A stretch of 56,660 nucleotides of DNA, taken from NCBI GenBank assembly GCA_024641965.1, contig JAHECC010000003.1:19273-75932 (forward strand), in the 5' to 3' direction. Of this stretch, positions 44,664 through 53,800 are shown piece by piece (the stretch's first letter is position 1; every line of letters starts with the position of its first letter). This stretch comes from Rubrivivax sp. (lineage in GTDB: Bacteria > Pseudomonadota > Gammaproteobacteria > Burkholderiales > Burkholderiaceae_C). Position numbers and translations under genes: made by a program. The notes under the pieces were generated by a model that did no database searches, was not told where the DNA came from, and was given only the letters and a program-made list of their open reading frames with translations.

Positions 44664-44705
44664 CTTCCGTCACCGCTATGCTGTAGCTTTTTGCGAGGAG
44701 GCGCG

Positions 44706-45140
44706 ATGGACGCCATACATTCCGGCGGCTGCGCCTGCGGCGCGGTGCGCTACCAGGTCCGCGGCGAGCCCGAGCTCGTGCAGGTCTGCCACTGCAACTT
44801 CTGCCAACGCCGGCTGGCCAGCGCGTTCGCGGTCATCGCGGTATTCGCGCACGACGCCGTCGACATCCTCCAGGGGCAACTCACCGAGCGCGAGTACCGC
44901 TCCGACGAGAGCGGGCGCTGGTTGCGCATGAGCTTCTGCCCGCAGTGCGGCACGACGATCGCGCATACCGCGCAGATCCGCCCGGGGTGCCGCAGCATCG
45001 CCGCCGGGACCTTCGACGATCCCGACTGGTTGAAGATCGACCGGCACATCTGGGTGCGATCGAAGCGCCCCTGGGTGACGATTCCCGAGGGCGTCGCGGT
45101 ATTCCAGCAGGGCTTTGTCGCGAGCCCGACAGGGACCTAA
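44706..45140 (+). CDS. GFA-family zinc protein (glutathione-dependent formaldehyde-activating/CENP-V domain)
   Basis: A 144-residue protein with the GFA/CENP-V zinc-binding Cys set: Cys9 and Cys11 (GGCACG), Cys28, Cys30 and Cys33 (VCHCNFCQRR), Cys78 and Cys81 (FCPQCGTT). GAGGAGG lies before the ATG at 44706. Members were first described in formaldehyde detoxification, but most are uncharacterised and bind two zinc ions with a Cys-rich site. A formaldehyde role here is only a family association. It converges on the WS/DGAT gene with a four-base overlap of the stop codons. Confidence 0.88.
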   Translation: MDAIHSGGCACGAVRYQVRGEPELVQVCHCNFCQRRLASAFAVIAVFAHDAVDILQGQLTEREYRSDESGRWLRMSFCPQCGTTIAHTAQIRPGCRSIAAGTFDDPDWLKIDRHIWVRSKRPWVTIPEGVAVFQQGFVASPTGT

Positions 45141-46741
45141 GAAGCCGCCACGCCCTTGCGGGATGGGCCGGCGGCCGCGCCGGACTTGATCAGCTTCAGC
45201 GCCGCACCGCGTCGTGCCGGCTTGCGCCGGGTCGCGCGCTTCGCCGCGGCGGCCTTGGTCGCCTTGGCTGGCACGGCCGACTTGGCGGCCGAAGCCTCCA
45301 CCTGCTGGGTCATCTTGTCCGCCTCGGGGCCCCGCGCCAGCGCCAGCAGCTTGCGGTGCTCGGCCAGCATCGAATCGGCCAGGTCCATGATGTCCGGCAC
45401 CGCACGGCGGCAGCCGATCAGGCCAAAGTCCAGCCGCCCGTTGTAGCTCTGCACGGTGACGTTCAGCGCCATGCCATGCGCCGGGATCGACACCGGGTAG
45501 TAGCTGATGATGCGCGCGCCAGCAAAGTAGAGCTGCTGCTGGATGCCGGGCACGTTGGAAATCACCACGTTGGCCACCGCCGGCAGCACGTTGGCCAGGC
45601 GCGAGCGCCCGTACAGCGATGCCAGCCCCGACATCAACCAGGGTGCGGCAAGCATCGGGAAGTCCGTCGGGATGGCCGTCTTCACCCGGCCGAGCCTGGC
45701 CTTGGTCTCGCTGGAGCCCGCGGCAATGGCCTTCAGGCGCTGCAACGGGTCGGCCACGTCGGTGGCCAGCGTCATCGTGACCATGCTCACCTGGTTGTTG
45801 GCGCTCTCGTCGCCGGCCACGCGCAGGCTCACCGGCACGGCGGCCGTCAGCGCGCGCGACGGCAGCTCACGGTGCCCGATGAAGTAGTCGCGCAATCCGC
45901 CGGCCACGGTGCCCAGCACCACGTCGTTCACCGACACGCCGCTGCGCTTGGCGATCTCCTTCACCTCGGCCAGCGGCACCGTGCGCGCGGCAAAGCGGCG
46001 CTGGTTGGTGATGGCCACGTTGAATGCCGTGCGCGGCGCGAAGAAGTTCAGGTCCTTGGGCAGGCTCCAGTTGCGCTTGCCGTGTTCGTCCTTCTCGGGC
46101 AGCAGCAGCGTCGTGGCCGCCCGGCCCATGGCAGGCAGCGTCTTCACCAGCTTGAGCACCTGCTGCGCGGTGTTGCTGAGTGCCGCGCCGAGCAACTCGG
46201 CCACGCCCAGCTGGTACTGGTTGCGGCGCGCACGCGGCCGCGGCGGCTTGATGTGCCGGCCCTCGGGTGCGACGTCGAACACCGCGCGGCCCAGCGCCAC
46301 CCCGGCCTGGCCGTCGAGGCGCGCATGGTGCACCTTGATGTACAGCGCCACCTCGCCGCTGCGCAGCCCGTCGATGACGAAGAACTCCCACAACGGGCGG
46401 CTGCGGTCCAGCAGCGTGGAATGCAGGCGCGCCACGTACTGCTGGAGCTGGGTGTTGCTGCCCGGCTTGGGCAGGGTGATGTGGCGGATGTGGTGCTCGA
46501 GGTCGATGTCCTCGTCTTCCACCCACACCGGGTTGCTGAGGTCGAAGGGCATCAGCGCCAGCTTGCGCGTGAACACGTCGGCCAGGTGCAGCCGCTTTGC
46601 CAGGCAGTCCTTGACGTCCTCGAAGAAGTCACCTTCGTAGCCGGCCGGCAGCTCCAGCACATGCAGTGAGCCGACATGCATCGGCATTTCGGGCGATTCC
46701 AGGTGCAGGAAGGCAGCGTCGATGCCACTGAGGTGGTTCAT
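45137..46741 (-). CDS. Wax ester synthase/acyl-CoA:diacylglycerol acyltransferase with Lys/Ala-rich tail
   Basis: A 534-residue WS/DGAT-family acyltransferase that makes triacylglycerol or wax ester from fatty acyl-CoA. The catalytic HHxxxDG motif is HHARLDG at about residues 138-144, preceded by WEFFVIDGLRSGEVALYIKV. The N-terminal LSGIDAAFLHLESPEMPMHV and the later NNQVSMVTMTLATDV and ISNVPGIQQQLYFAGARI blocks also match. The last 50 residues after about 485 are a Lys/Arg/Ala-rich low-complexity tail (AKATKAAAAKRATRRKPARR), unusual for this family and like a nucleoid or phasin tail. AAGGA precedes the ATG at 46741. The gene suggests storage-lipid formation in this organism. Confidence 0.92.
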   Translation of the reverse strand: MNHLSGIDAAFLHLESPEMPMHVGSLHVLELPAGYEGDFFEDVKDCLAKRLHLADVFTRKLALMPFDLSNPVWVEDEDIDLEHHIRHITLPKPGSNTQLQQYVARLHSTLLDRSRPLWEFFVIDGLRSGEVALYIKVHHARLDGQAGVALGRAVFDVAPEGRHIKPPRPRARRNQYQLGVAELLGAALSNTAQQVLKLVKTLPAMGRAATTLLLPEKDEHGKRNWSLPKDLNFFAPRTAFNVAITNQRRFAARTVPLAEVKEIAKRSGVSVNDVVLGTVAGGLRDYFIGHRELPSRALTAAVPVSLRVAGDESANNQVSMVTMTLATDVADPLQRLKAIAAGSSETKARLGRVKTAIPTDFPMLAAPWLMSGLASLYGRSRLANVLPAVANVVISNVPGIQQQLYFAGARIISYYPVSIPAHGMALNVTVQSYNGRLDFGLIGCRRAVPDIMDLADSMLAEHRKLLALARGPEADKMTQQVEASAAKSAVPAKATKAAAAKRATRRKPARRGAALKLIKSGAAAGPSRKGVAAS

Positions 46742-46952
46742 TGGGGATCCTTGTTGAAACAAGCGTGAATCAGGGTTGCCATTATCGGGACAGCACCGAT
46801 GTGGGGTCGGCGTGCAGGATCGGCCGGGTCACGTACAGGGGCATGTGAACCGGCGGGATCAGGATCTGATGCGCGATCACGCGAAGGAACCTGAAGTAGC
46901 GCCCGGCGGCAGGCTGCAGATCGAAGGTCCTACCTCCAACGTCAACCTGCGG

Positions 46953-46980
46953 AGATCCGCCGTCGTCCCGACGGCGGTCT
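46953..46980 (-). terminator. Hairpin downstream of the flavoprotein gene
   Basis: CCGCCGTCG (46957-46965) pairs perfectly with CGACGGCGG (46969-46977) around a three-base loop, and AGA/TCT extend it past a bulged base. It lies 16 bases after the end of the minus-strand flavoprotein gene, the right place for a terminator, but it has no U-tract. The remaining part of the 254-base gap up to 46741 shows no gene. Confidence 0.45.
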
Positions 46981-46995
46981 GCCCTGCACGCCGCC

Positions 46996-48417
46996 TCAAG
47001 CCTTCGGCGCGATGTTCTGGTTCAAGCTGAACAGGTTGCTCGGGTCGTACTTGGCTTTCAGCGCCGCGAGACGCGCGTAGTTGGGGCCGTAGGCGCCGGC
47101 GGCCACGCGCTGGCCTTCGTCCTCGGGCATGAAGTTGACGTAGACACCGCCGGTGGCGTGCGGCGTCAGCGCGTCGAACAGGCCACGCGCCCAGCCGATG
47201 CACTTCTGGTCGTCGCTCGTCTCGCGCCAGCGCGTATGCACGTTGATGACGAATTCGACGTCGCGGTGCGGATAGGCAGTGTCGGCCGCGGCGACGCGGT
47301 TGACTGCGGCGCCCAGGTGGCCGACGAAGCATTCACATTCGTCGCTCGGCAACTTGGCGACGGCGTCGCACAGGATGCGTTCGACATCCACCGTCAACGC
47401 CTTGAAGTCGTGTGACTTCCAGTAGTTGCGCGCGCCCGGTGTCAGCAGCGGATCGAAAGCCGTCTGCCAGCCGGCAAAGGGCATCGGCCCGGCGTGCGCG
47501 CCGTAGGGCTTGCCGAAACCGTGCAGCGGCTGGGTCGTGGCCTCGCCCTTGCTCGGGTCGCCGATCCAGCAGAAGGCCACGACGACCACTGGCTTGCCAT
47601 GCGCGTCGGTCGGCAGGAAGGGCAACGGCGGTGCCTTGCGCAGCACCATCCAGACGGTCATGTCGTCGCCGGCCGCGGCGGTGAACTTGCGGTAGCCCTC
47701 GAACACCTGTTTCGCCTGCTCCATCGGATACACCACCAGCCCGGCCAGCACCTGCGGGCCCAGCGGATGCAGCTGGAATTCGTAAGAGGTGACCACGCCG
47801 AAGTTGCCGCCACCGCCACGCAGCGCCCAGAACAGGTCCGGATCCTGCGTGGCGCTCGCCTGCACGAATTCGCCCGAAGCCAGCACCACGTCCGCCGCCA
47901 CCAGGTTGTCGATGGTCAGCCCGCGCTTGCGGCTCTGCCAGCCGAAACCGCCGCCCAGCGTGAGGCCGGACATGCCGGTGGTGGAGTTGATGCCGGTGGG
48001 CGTCGACAGGCCGAAGGCCTGCGTCTCACGGTCGAAGTCGCCCAGCAACGCGCCGGGTTCGACGCGCGCGCGCTTCGCTGCCGGGTCCACGCGCACCGAT
48101 TTCATGGCCGACAGGTCGAGCAACAAGCCACCGTCGCATACGGCCTTGCCGGCGATGTTGTGGCCGCCGCCGCGCACGGCCAGCAGCAGCTTGTTGTCGC
48201 GCGCGAAGTTGACGGCCTGCATCACGTCGCCGGCACCGGCAGCGCGCACGATGGCCGCGGGGCGGCGATCGATCATCGCGTTCCACAACGTGCGCGACAC
48301 GTCGTAGCCTTCGTCCGTGGGCATCAGCAGGGCGCCGCGCAGCATCGCGCGCAACGCTTCGAGTTTGTCGTTGTCGATGCCGGTCTTGCCGCCTTGCGTG
48401 TTCTTGAAGTCGACCAT
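46996..48417 (-). CDS. Berberine-bridge-type FAD-linked oxidoreductase
   Basis: A 473-residue flavoprotein of the FAD-binding 4 / BBE family. Residues 50-225 form the FAD domain; His86 in RGGGHNIAG is the expected covalent 8-alpha attachment. GLTLGGGFGWQSRKRGLTID marks the second flavin contact, and the residue that in bicovalent members is Cys (GLTCDN) is Ile169 here. The C-terminal BBE segment is YVNFMPEDEGQRVAAGAYGP then NYARLAALKAKYDPSNLFSL. Members oxidise sugars, alcohols or other small molecules, and the substrate is unknown. GAGG precedes the ATG at 48417. Confidence 0.9.
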   Translation of the reverse strand: MVDFKNTQGGKTGIDNDKLEALRAMLRGALLMPTDEGYDVSRTLWNAMIDRRPAAIVRAAGAGDVMQAVNFARDNKLLLAVRGGGHNIAGKAVCDGGLLLDLSAMKSVRVDPAAKRARVEPGALLGDFDRETQAFGLSTPTGINSTTGMSGLTLGGGFGWQSRKRGLTIDNLVAADVVLASGEFVQASATQDPDLFWALRGGGGNFGVVTSYEFQLHPLGPQVLAGLVVYPMEQAKQVFEGYRKFTAAAGDDMTVWMVLRKAPPLPFLPTDAHGKPVVVVAFCWIGDPSKGEATTQPLHGFGKPYGAHAGPMPFAGWQTAFDPLLTPGARNYWKSHDFKALTVDVERILCDAVAKLPSDECECFVGHLGAAVNRVAAADTAYPHRDVEFVINVHTRWRETSDDQKCIGWARGLFDALTPHATGGVYVNFMPEDEGQRVAAGAYGPNYARLAALKAKYDPSNLFSLNQNIAPKA

Positions 48418-48543
48418 GGAACCTCACTCCTCGAGTTTGCGGCCGGAAGTGGGTCAGGTGCATCGCGCAGCGTCCGGCCGCACCGGCGAGGCCTGGTGTG
48501 GAACATGGAGGCCTCCGGTGGAAACCATGCGGCGCATGTCGCC

Positions 48544-48568
48544 GCGAGTGCGAACGAATGACACTCGC
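48544..48568. promoter_or_regulatory. Long dyad upstream of the flavoprotein gene
   Basis: GCGAGTG and CACTCGC are exact complements separated by 11 bases, giving a 25-base dyad 127-151 bases before the flavoprotein start. This size and spacing suit a LysR-type or similar dimeric regulator, and a LysR gene is the upstream neighbour. Confidence 0.45.
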
Positions 48569-48602
48569 AGGCGCGGAGGCGCAGCTCCACGGTGCGCTCA
48601 TC

Positions 48603-48616
48603 TTGACAAAAGTCAA
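48603..48616. promoter_or_regulatory. CRP/FNR-superfamily-like dyad
   Basis: TTGAC-AAAA-GTCAA is a perfect 5-4-5 dyad, the layout of FNR/DNR/ANR sites (TTGAT-N4-ATCAA and relatives), centred about 192 bases before the flavoprotein start. It is an AT-rich island in GC-rich DNA, which makes chance less likely. TTGACA and TTGACT inside it also resemble -35 elements on either strand. Confidence 0.5.
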
Positions 48617-48761
48617 TCCCGACATGCACGTAATCAAGGGAAGCGGCGTGCGGGTCGAGGCCGCTCGCTGTGCGCGAACATCGCCAGTGCACCGGAAACT
48701 GGCGACCGGTGTCCGCGCATCTGCGAGCTGGATGAACCGGTGCCAGGTGCCTTGCGCGATG

Positions 48762-49667
48762 TCACGCCCAGTGCCGCGCCACCAGTTCCTTCACCTGTTC
48801 GATCGCCGCATCCATCAAGGCACCGCGCGGGCGCCGTGCGGCGGTGGCCAGGCGCAGCGTGGTGCCCAGGCGCGGGTTGCCGATCGGCCGGGCGTGAAAG
48901 CTCTCGCGGTTGCCGCTGCGCTGGATGGCATTCAGCGTCAGCACCGCGTGAAAACCGTCGTGCTGCACCAGGTCGAGCATGGTCGGCACGCTTTCGATTT
49001 CCAGCGCCACGCGCGCTTTCAATCCCGCGTCCGCCAGCGCCGAATCGAGCAGCATGCGGATCGAATGCGGGCGCGACGGGATCACCAGCTCCTTGGCCGC
49101 CACCTGGGCCAGCCTGACCGCGCTGCCGACCATGCGCTGGCCCTGCGCCGGCGTGCGCGCACCCACCAGGTACAGCGGCTCCACACGCAGCGGCTGCAGT
49201 TCGATCTCGGCCGGCGCCGCAGCGCTGTAGGTCAGGCAGAAGTCCACCCGGCCCACCGCCAGCCACTCCATCAGGTGCCCCGACAGCCCCTCGACCACAC
49301 CGAAGCTGGCCAGCGGAAAGGACTCGCGAAAGGCGCGCACCAGCGGCCCGGTGAGCGTGCGGCTCACGCTCGGCGGCAGGCCGATCACCAGCCGCCCCGA
49401 CAACGCACCGCGCTGCTGCTCCAGGTCGAGCCGCGCACGCTGCACCTGCTGGGCGATGCCGCGTGCGTGGTCGAGCAGCCGTTTGCCGGCTTCGGTGAGC
49501 GTGACGCCGCGGCCGTTGCGCACGAACAGGGTCTGGCGCAGTTCCACCTCCAGCGCACGCACCTGCCGGCTCAACGCCGGCTGCGCCACCTTCAGGTAGC
49601 GAGACGACTGCGTGAAGCTGCCGAACTCGGCGACATGCACGAAGTATTCGAGCTGCTTCAGGTCCAT
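48762..49667 (-). CDS. LysR-family transcriptional regulator
   Basis: A 301-residue LysR protein. The HTH spans residues 2-60 (LKQLEYFVHVAEFGSFTQSS, recognition part KVAQPALSRQVRALEVELRQ, wing LFVRNGRGVTLTEAG), and the effector domain follows from about residue 90. The sequence belongs to the Cbl/NAC-like branch (LxQLxYFVxVAExGSFTxAA). It is 19 bases downstream of the Bug-receptor gene on the same strand, so it may be co-expressed with that receptor, and it is upstream of the flavoprotein gene. Inducer unknown. Confidence 0.88.
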   Translation of the reverse strand: MDLKQLEYFVHVAEFGSFTQSSRYLKVAQPALSRQVRALEVELRQTLFVRNGRGVTLTEAGKRLLDHARGIAQQVQRARLDLEQQRGALSGRLVIGLPPSVSRTLTGPLVRAFRESFPLASFGVVEGLSGHLMEWLAVGRVDFCLTYSAAAPAEIELQPLRVEPLYLVGARTPAQGQRMVGSAVRLAQVAAKELVIPSRPHSIRMLLDSALADAGLKARVALEIESVPTMLDLVQHDGFHAVLTLNAIQRSGNRESFHARPIGNPRLGTTLRLATAARRPRGALMDAAIEQVKELVARHWA

Positions 49668-49686
49668 GCGCGGCGCGTCGACACGG

Positions 49687-50673
49687 CTACTGCGGTTCGA
49701 TGCCGGCCGCGCGGATGACCTCGCGCCAATGCGCGATCTCGCTGTTCAGTCGCGCCGAGAGCTGCTGTGGCGTGCCGCCTTGCGGGTGCACACCCAGCGC
49801 CTGCAGCTTGTCCGCCACCGCCGCTGTCTTCAGCGCCTCGTTGGCCGCGGCGTTGAGCAGCTTGATGATCTCCGGCGGCGTGCCTGCAGGCGCCGCCAGC
49901 GCGTTCCACGACGACACGTTGTAGTCGGCCACGCCCGCCTGCTGCAGCGTCGGCACCTCGGGCAGCGCCGCAAAGCGACGGTCCGAACTCACCGCCAGCG
50001 CGCGCACCACCTTGGCCTGCAGTTGCGGCAGCATCGGCCCGAGGATCTCGAAGGCCGCGTCGATCTCGCCCGCCCGCAAGGCCGTCAGCACCGCGGGCGA
50101 GCCCTTGTACGGCACGATCAGCACGTCGATGCCGGTACGCGACTTGAACAGCTCGGCCGACAGGTTCTGCGTGCTGCCCACCGCAATCGTGCCGAGCGTC
50201 AGCTTGCCGGGCCGCGCCTTGGCCTCGGCCATCAGCTCGGCGACGGTCTTGAAACGCGAGTCGGCCGCAACGAAAAGCCCCAGGTCGAACAAACCGAGCG
50301 TGCCGATGGGCGCCAGATCGCTGCTCACGTCATAGGGCAGCTTCTTGAACAGGCTCGCGCTGACCGCATTCGCGTTGCTCATCAGCAGCAGCGTGTAGCC
50401 GTCGGGCGCGGCCTTGGCCACCGCCGCGCTGCCGACGATGCTGCCGGCACTGGGCCGGTTGTCGATGACGATCGGCTGCTTCAGCCGCTCGCTCATCGCT
50501 TGGGCCACCGTGCGCGCGGTCAGGTCGGCAATGCCGCCGGGGCCGAAAGGAACGATCAGCGTGATCGGCCGCTCGGGGTAACGCGGTTGGGCAACGGCAA
50601 TGCCGAAAGCGCTGCACATCAGCAGCAGGCTCAGGCATCGGGCGACACGGCGAAGCTTCAGGCGGAATGTCAT
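49687..50673 (-). CDS. Bug-family tripartite tricarboxylate transporter receptor
   Basis: A 328-residue periplasmic protein. The start at 50673 has GAGGAGAG upstream and gives a signal peptide (core [16 protein letters not shown], cleavage near AVA-QP). The mature part has the Bug hallmarks [20 protein letters not shown] at the N-terminus and [11 protein letters not shown] and [19 protein letters not shown] later. Such receptors bind carboxylates or other metabolites. The TctA/TctB membrane subunits are not adjacent, as in most Burkholderiales, which carry many orphan receptors. Its neighbour is a LysR regulator, and it is divergent from the long kinase gene. Confidence 0.92.
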   Translation of the reverse strand: MTFRLKLRRVARCLSLLLMCSAFGIAVAQPRYPERPITLIVPFGPGGIADLTARTVAQAMSERLKQPIVIDNRPSAGSIVGSAAVAKAAPDGYTLLLMSNANAVSASLFKKLPYDVSSDLAPIGTLGLFDLGLFVAADSRFKTVAELMAEAKARPGKLTLGTIAVGSTQNLSAELFKSRTGIDVLIVPYKGSPAVLTALRAGEIDAAFEILGPMLPQLQAKVVRALAVSSDRRFAALPEVPTLQQAGVADYNVSSWNALAAPAGTPPEIIKLLNAAANEALKTAAVADKLQALGVHPQGGTPQQLSARLNSEIAHWREVIRAAGIEPQ

Positions 50674-50815
50674 GGGCTCTCCTCGGGCCGGCCATTGTCG
50701 CGCTGGCGTGGCCACCGGCTCGCCCGGGTTTGCGGCAAGGCGCAGCACCGAAGCCGCCGTTAGACTCGACGCGCAACGCTCGTTGCCCGGCCACCCCACC
50801 GACACCCCCCTGCCC

Positions 50816-53800
50816 ATGGCGCCACCCCAGCAGTTGCCGCCCGCCCCGTCCAGCGCCGACATGGTGTCCTCGGCCGCATGGGCCGGCCGCCATGACGAGG
50901 CCATCGCGCTGGCCGACCGCGCGCTGGCGGCACCGCGGCTGCCCGCGTCGCAACGCATCGAACTGCTCGACCGCCGCGCCGAAAGCCACCTGGCGCTGGG
51001 CGACTTCGAGCAGGCGCTGGCCGACGCCCAGGCGATGCACACGCTGGCCCAACGATCGCATCGCGGCGATGCGGTGGCCCGCGCAGCGTGCCGCTGGGCG
51101 CTGGTGTACTTGCGCCAAGGCCAGCTCGAGGCCGCCGCGCAGCACGCGCAACGCGCCCTGCAGGCGGCACGCAAGGCCGGGCATCGACGGCTCGAAGCCC
51201 TGAGCCTGACGTGGCGGAGCGAGGCGCTCACCCGCATCGGCAAGGACGAGCTGGCCTTGCACGAGGCCGCGCAAGCGGTGCGCATCTTCAAGGCACTGGG
51301 TGACACCGTCTGGCAGGGTCGCGCGCTGTGGGCACAGGCCTTCGCGCACGATCGCCTGGGCCACCACGCACAGCGCGATCGCGACGCGGCTGCCGCGCTG
51401 GCGCTGGCGCAACAAGGCGGCGATTTCGAAGGCATCGGCGCCGCCGCCAACCTGCTGTACCGCGAACACAAGGACATGGCGCTGCGACTGCAGGGCTTGA
51501 AGCAGGCCATGGCGGCCTTCGGCAAGGCCGGTCAGGTCGATCGCCAGGACGCCGTCGTCGGCAACCTGGCGATGAGCTATGGCGCGCTCGGCCTGCACGC
51601 GCGGGCGCGCCGGCTGTGCATGGCGCCGATCCACGCCGGCCATGGCCAGGCGGACCGGTCGGGGTCGGGCTTTTACAGCGGCATCGCGTCGGTGATCGAA
51701 GCACGCCTGGGCCATCTCGATGCCGCGCGCCACCACACCGAGCAGGCCGCGGCGCAGAGCGATCTGGTGGGCGGCCACTGGTACGCCGGCGTGGTGCACT
51801 GGTTGCGCGGCAACCTGGCGCGGCGCGAAGGCGATGCCGCCGCCGCCTGCGAGCACTTCGAGGCCGCGGCGGCCAATGCCGAGGCACATCACGACACGAC
51901 ACAGTGGATCGTTTCCCTGACCGAGCTGGGCCGAGCCCGACTGGAGCACGGCGAAGCCGCGCGCGCGCTGCAGGTCACGCACAAGGTGGTGGGCCTGCTG
52001 CGCGCGCACCCGCACGCCGGCTTCGGCAGCATGTATTCGCCCGCCAGCGCCTGGTGGTGGCACGCGCAGGCACTGCGTGCCAACGGCCACGCGCGCGCCG
52101 CGCGCGCCGCACTGGCCAGCGCCTACCGCGTCATGCTCGACAGCGTGGCCGAGCTCAGCGACGACGGTTTGCGCCGCAGCTGGTTCAACAAGATCGAAGC
52201 CCACCGCCTGATCATCGGCGCCTGGCTGCCCGATGCGCGCGGCCGCGGGCTGGCGCCGCAGCGCTTCCAGGCGCACCTGCGCGGCAGGGGCCAACTGCGC
52301 GAACCCTTCGAGCGTCTGGTCGACGCTGGCCTGCGTTTGAACGCGCTGCGCAGCGAGGCCGAGTTGCACGAGTTCCTGGTCGAGGAAGCCACCGAACTCA
52401 GCGGCGCCGAGCGCGTGCTGCTGGTGCTGGACGAAGCCGCCGGGCCACGCATCGCCGGCGCGCTGCTGCCCGCGGGCGAAGATCCACAGGCGCTGCGGCG
52501 CGCCATCGGCCCCTGGCTCGACGATGCACGCCAGACGCGCCATGCCACGCTGCGCCACGGGCCCGACGGCGCCGAGCCCATCGACCAGCGCAGCTGCCTG
52601 ATCGCGCCGCTGATCGCGCAAGGCCATGTGCTGGGCTGGCTGTATGCCGACATCGAAGGCGCCTTCGGCCGCCTCAATGAGAGTGACCGCAATCTGCTCG
52701 CACTGCTCGCCAGCCAGGCCGCTGTGGCGCTGGCGCACCTGCGCGCCACCGAGGGGCTGGAACGCAACGTGGCCGAACGCACCGCCGAGCTCGACGCGCG
52801 TGTCGGTGAACTCGAGGTCATCAGCGCGGTGCAGCAAGGTGTGGCCGGGCAGCTGGATTTCAGGCACATCGCACAACTGGTGGGTGACAAGCTGCGCGAG
52901 GTCTTCCGCACCGGCAACCTGAGCATGCTGTGGTTCGACGAAGGCAAGGTGCTGCACACGCTGTACAACTACGAGCACGGTGTGCCCATCCCGCACCGCG
53001 CGCCGCGCAAGCTGGAAAGCGACCGCCCGGCGATGAAGATGCTGGACCGACTGCTGCGCGACAAGTATGTGTTGCTGAACACGCGCGCCGAGCAGCTTGC
53101 GCTGGGCATGAAGCCGGCGCCGGGCACCGACTGGTGCCTGTCGATGCTCAACGTGGCTGTCGCCTCTGGCGACAAGTTGCTGGGCGTGATCGTGCTGCAG
53201 GATCACGAGCGCGAATACGCCTACGACGACGACGACGTGCGACTGCTGCGGACGATTGCGTCGAGCATGGGCGTGGCGATGGAGAACGCGCGCCTGGTCG
53301 ATGCAACCAAGGCGGCGCTGCAGCGGCAGACCGCCACCGCGCGCGTGCTGCAGGCCATCAGCCGGTCGATATCCGACACGCGCCCGGTGTTCGACACCAT
53401 CGTCGGCTGTTGCTCGGCGCTGTTTGCCGACACGCAGCAGACCATCTTCCTGTTCGACGAGGACAACGACCGCATCACGCTGGCGGCCCATGGCGGGCCC
53501 GCGCGCGACGCGCTGGAGCGCCTGTTCCCGCTGCCGCTGCGCAGCAGCGAGGTCTATTCGGCCATGCGCGACAACCGCACGATGGTCTTCGATGACGTAC
53601 TGGAAGGCGCCGACGTGCCGGAGTCGGTGCGCTGGGTCGTGCGCCAAATGGACATCGGCAACGTGTCACAGGTGTTCGTGCCGCTGGCCTGGGAAGGACG
53701 CGGCATCGGCATGCTGGTGGCGGTACGCATGCCGCCGCAGCCCTTCACCGAAACCGAGGTCGCGCTGCTGCAAAGCTTCGCGAACCAGGCGGTGATCGCG

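Larger units (their letters stand above)
48418..48761. promoter_or_regulatory. Intergenic region upstream of the flavoprotein gene
   Basis: 344 bases lie between the end of the LysR gene (minus) and the start of the flavoprotein gene (minus). I see no convincing gene on either strand. The region carries two dyads listed separately and is probably the promoter region of the flavoprotein gene. No clear sigma-70 promoter with normal spacing could be recognised. Confidence 0.5.

Noticed and set aside
50330-53647. A 1105-codon minus-strand open frame opposite the kinase gene, and another at 54665-56644
   Set aside because: Both lie antisense to the TPR/GAF kinase, whose plus-strand frame has repeated GAF motifs and a HisKA box; the antisense strings show the mirror of those repeats.
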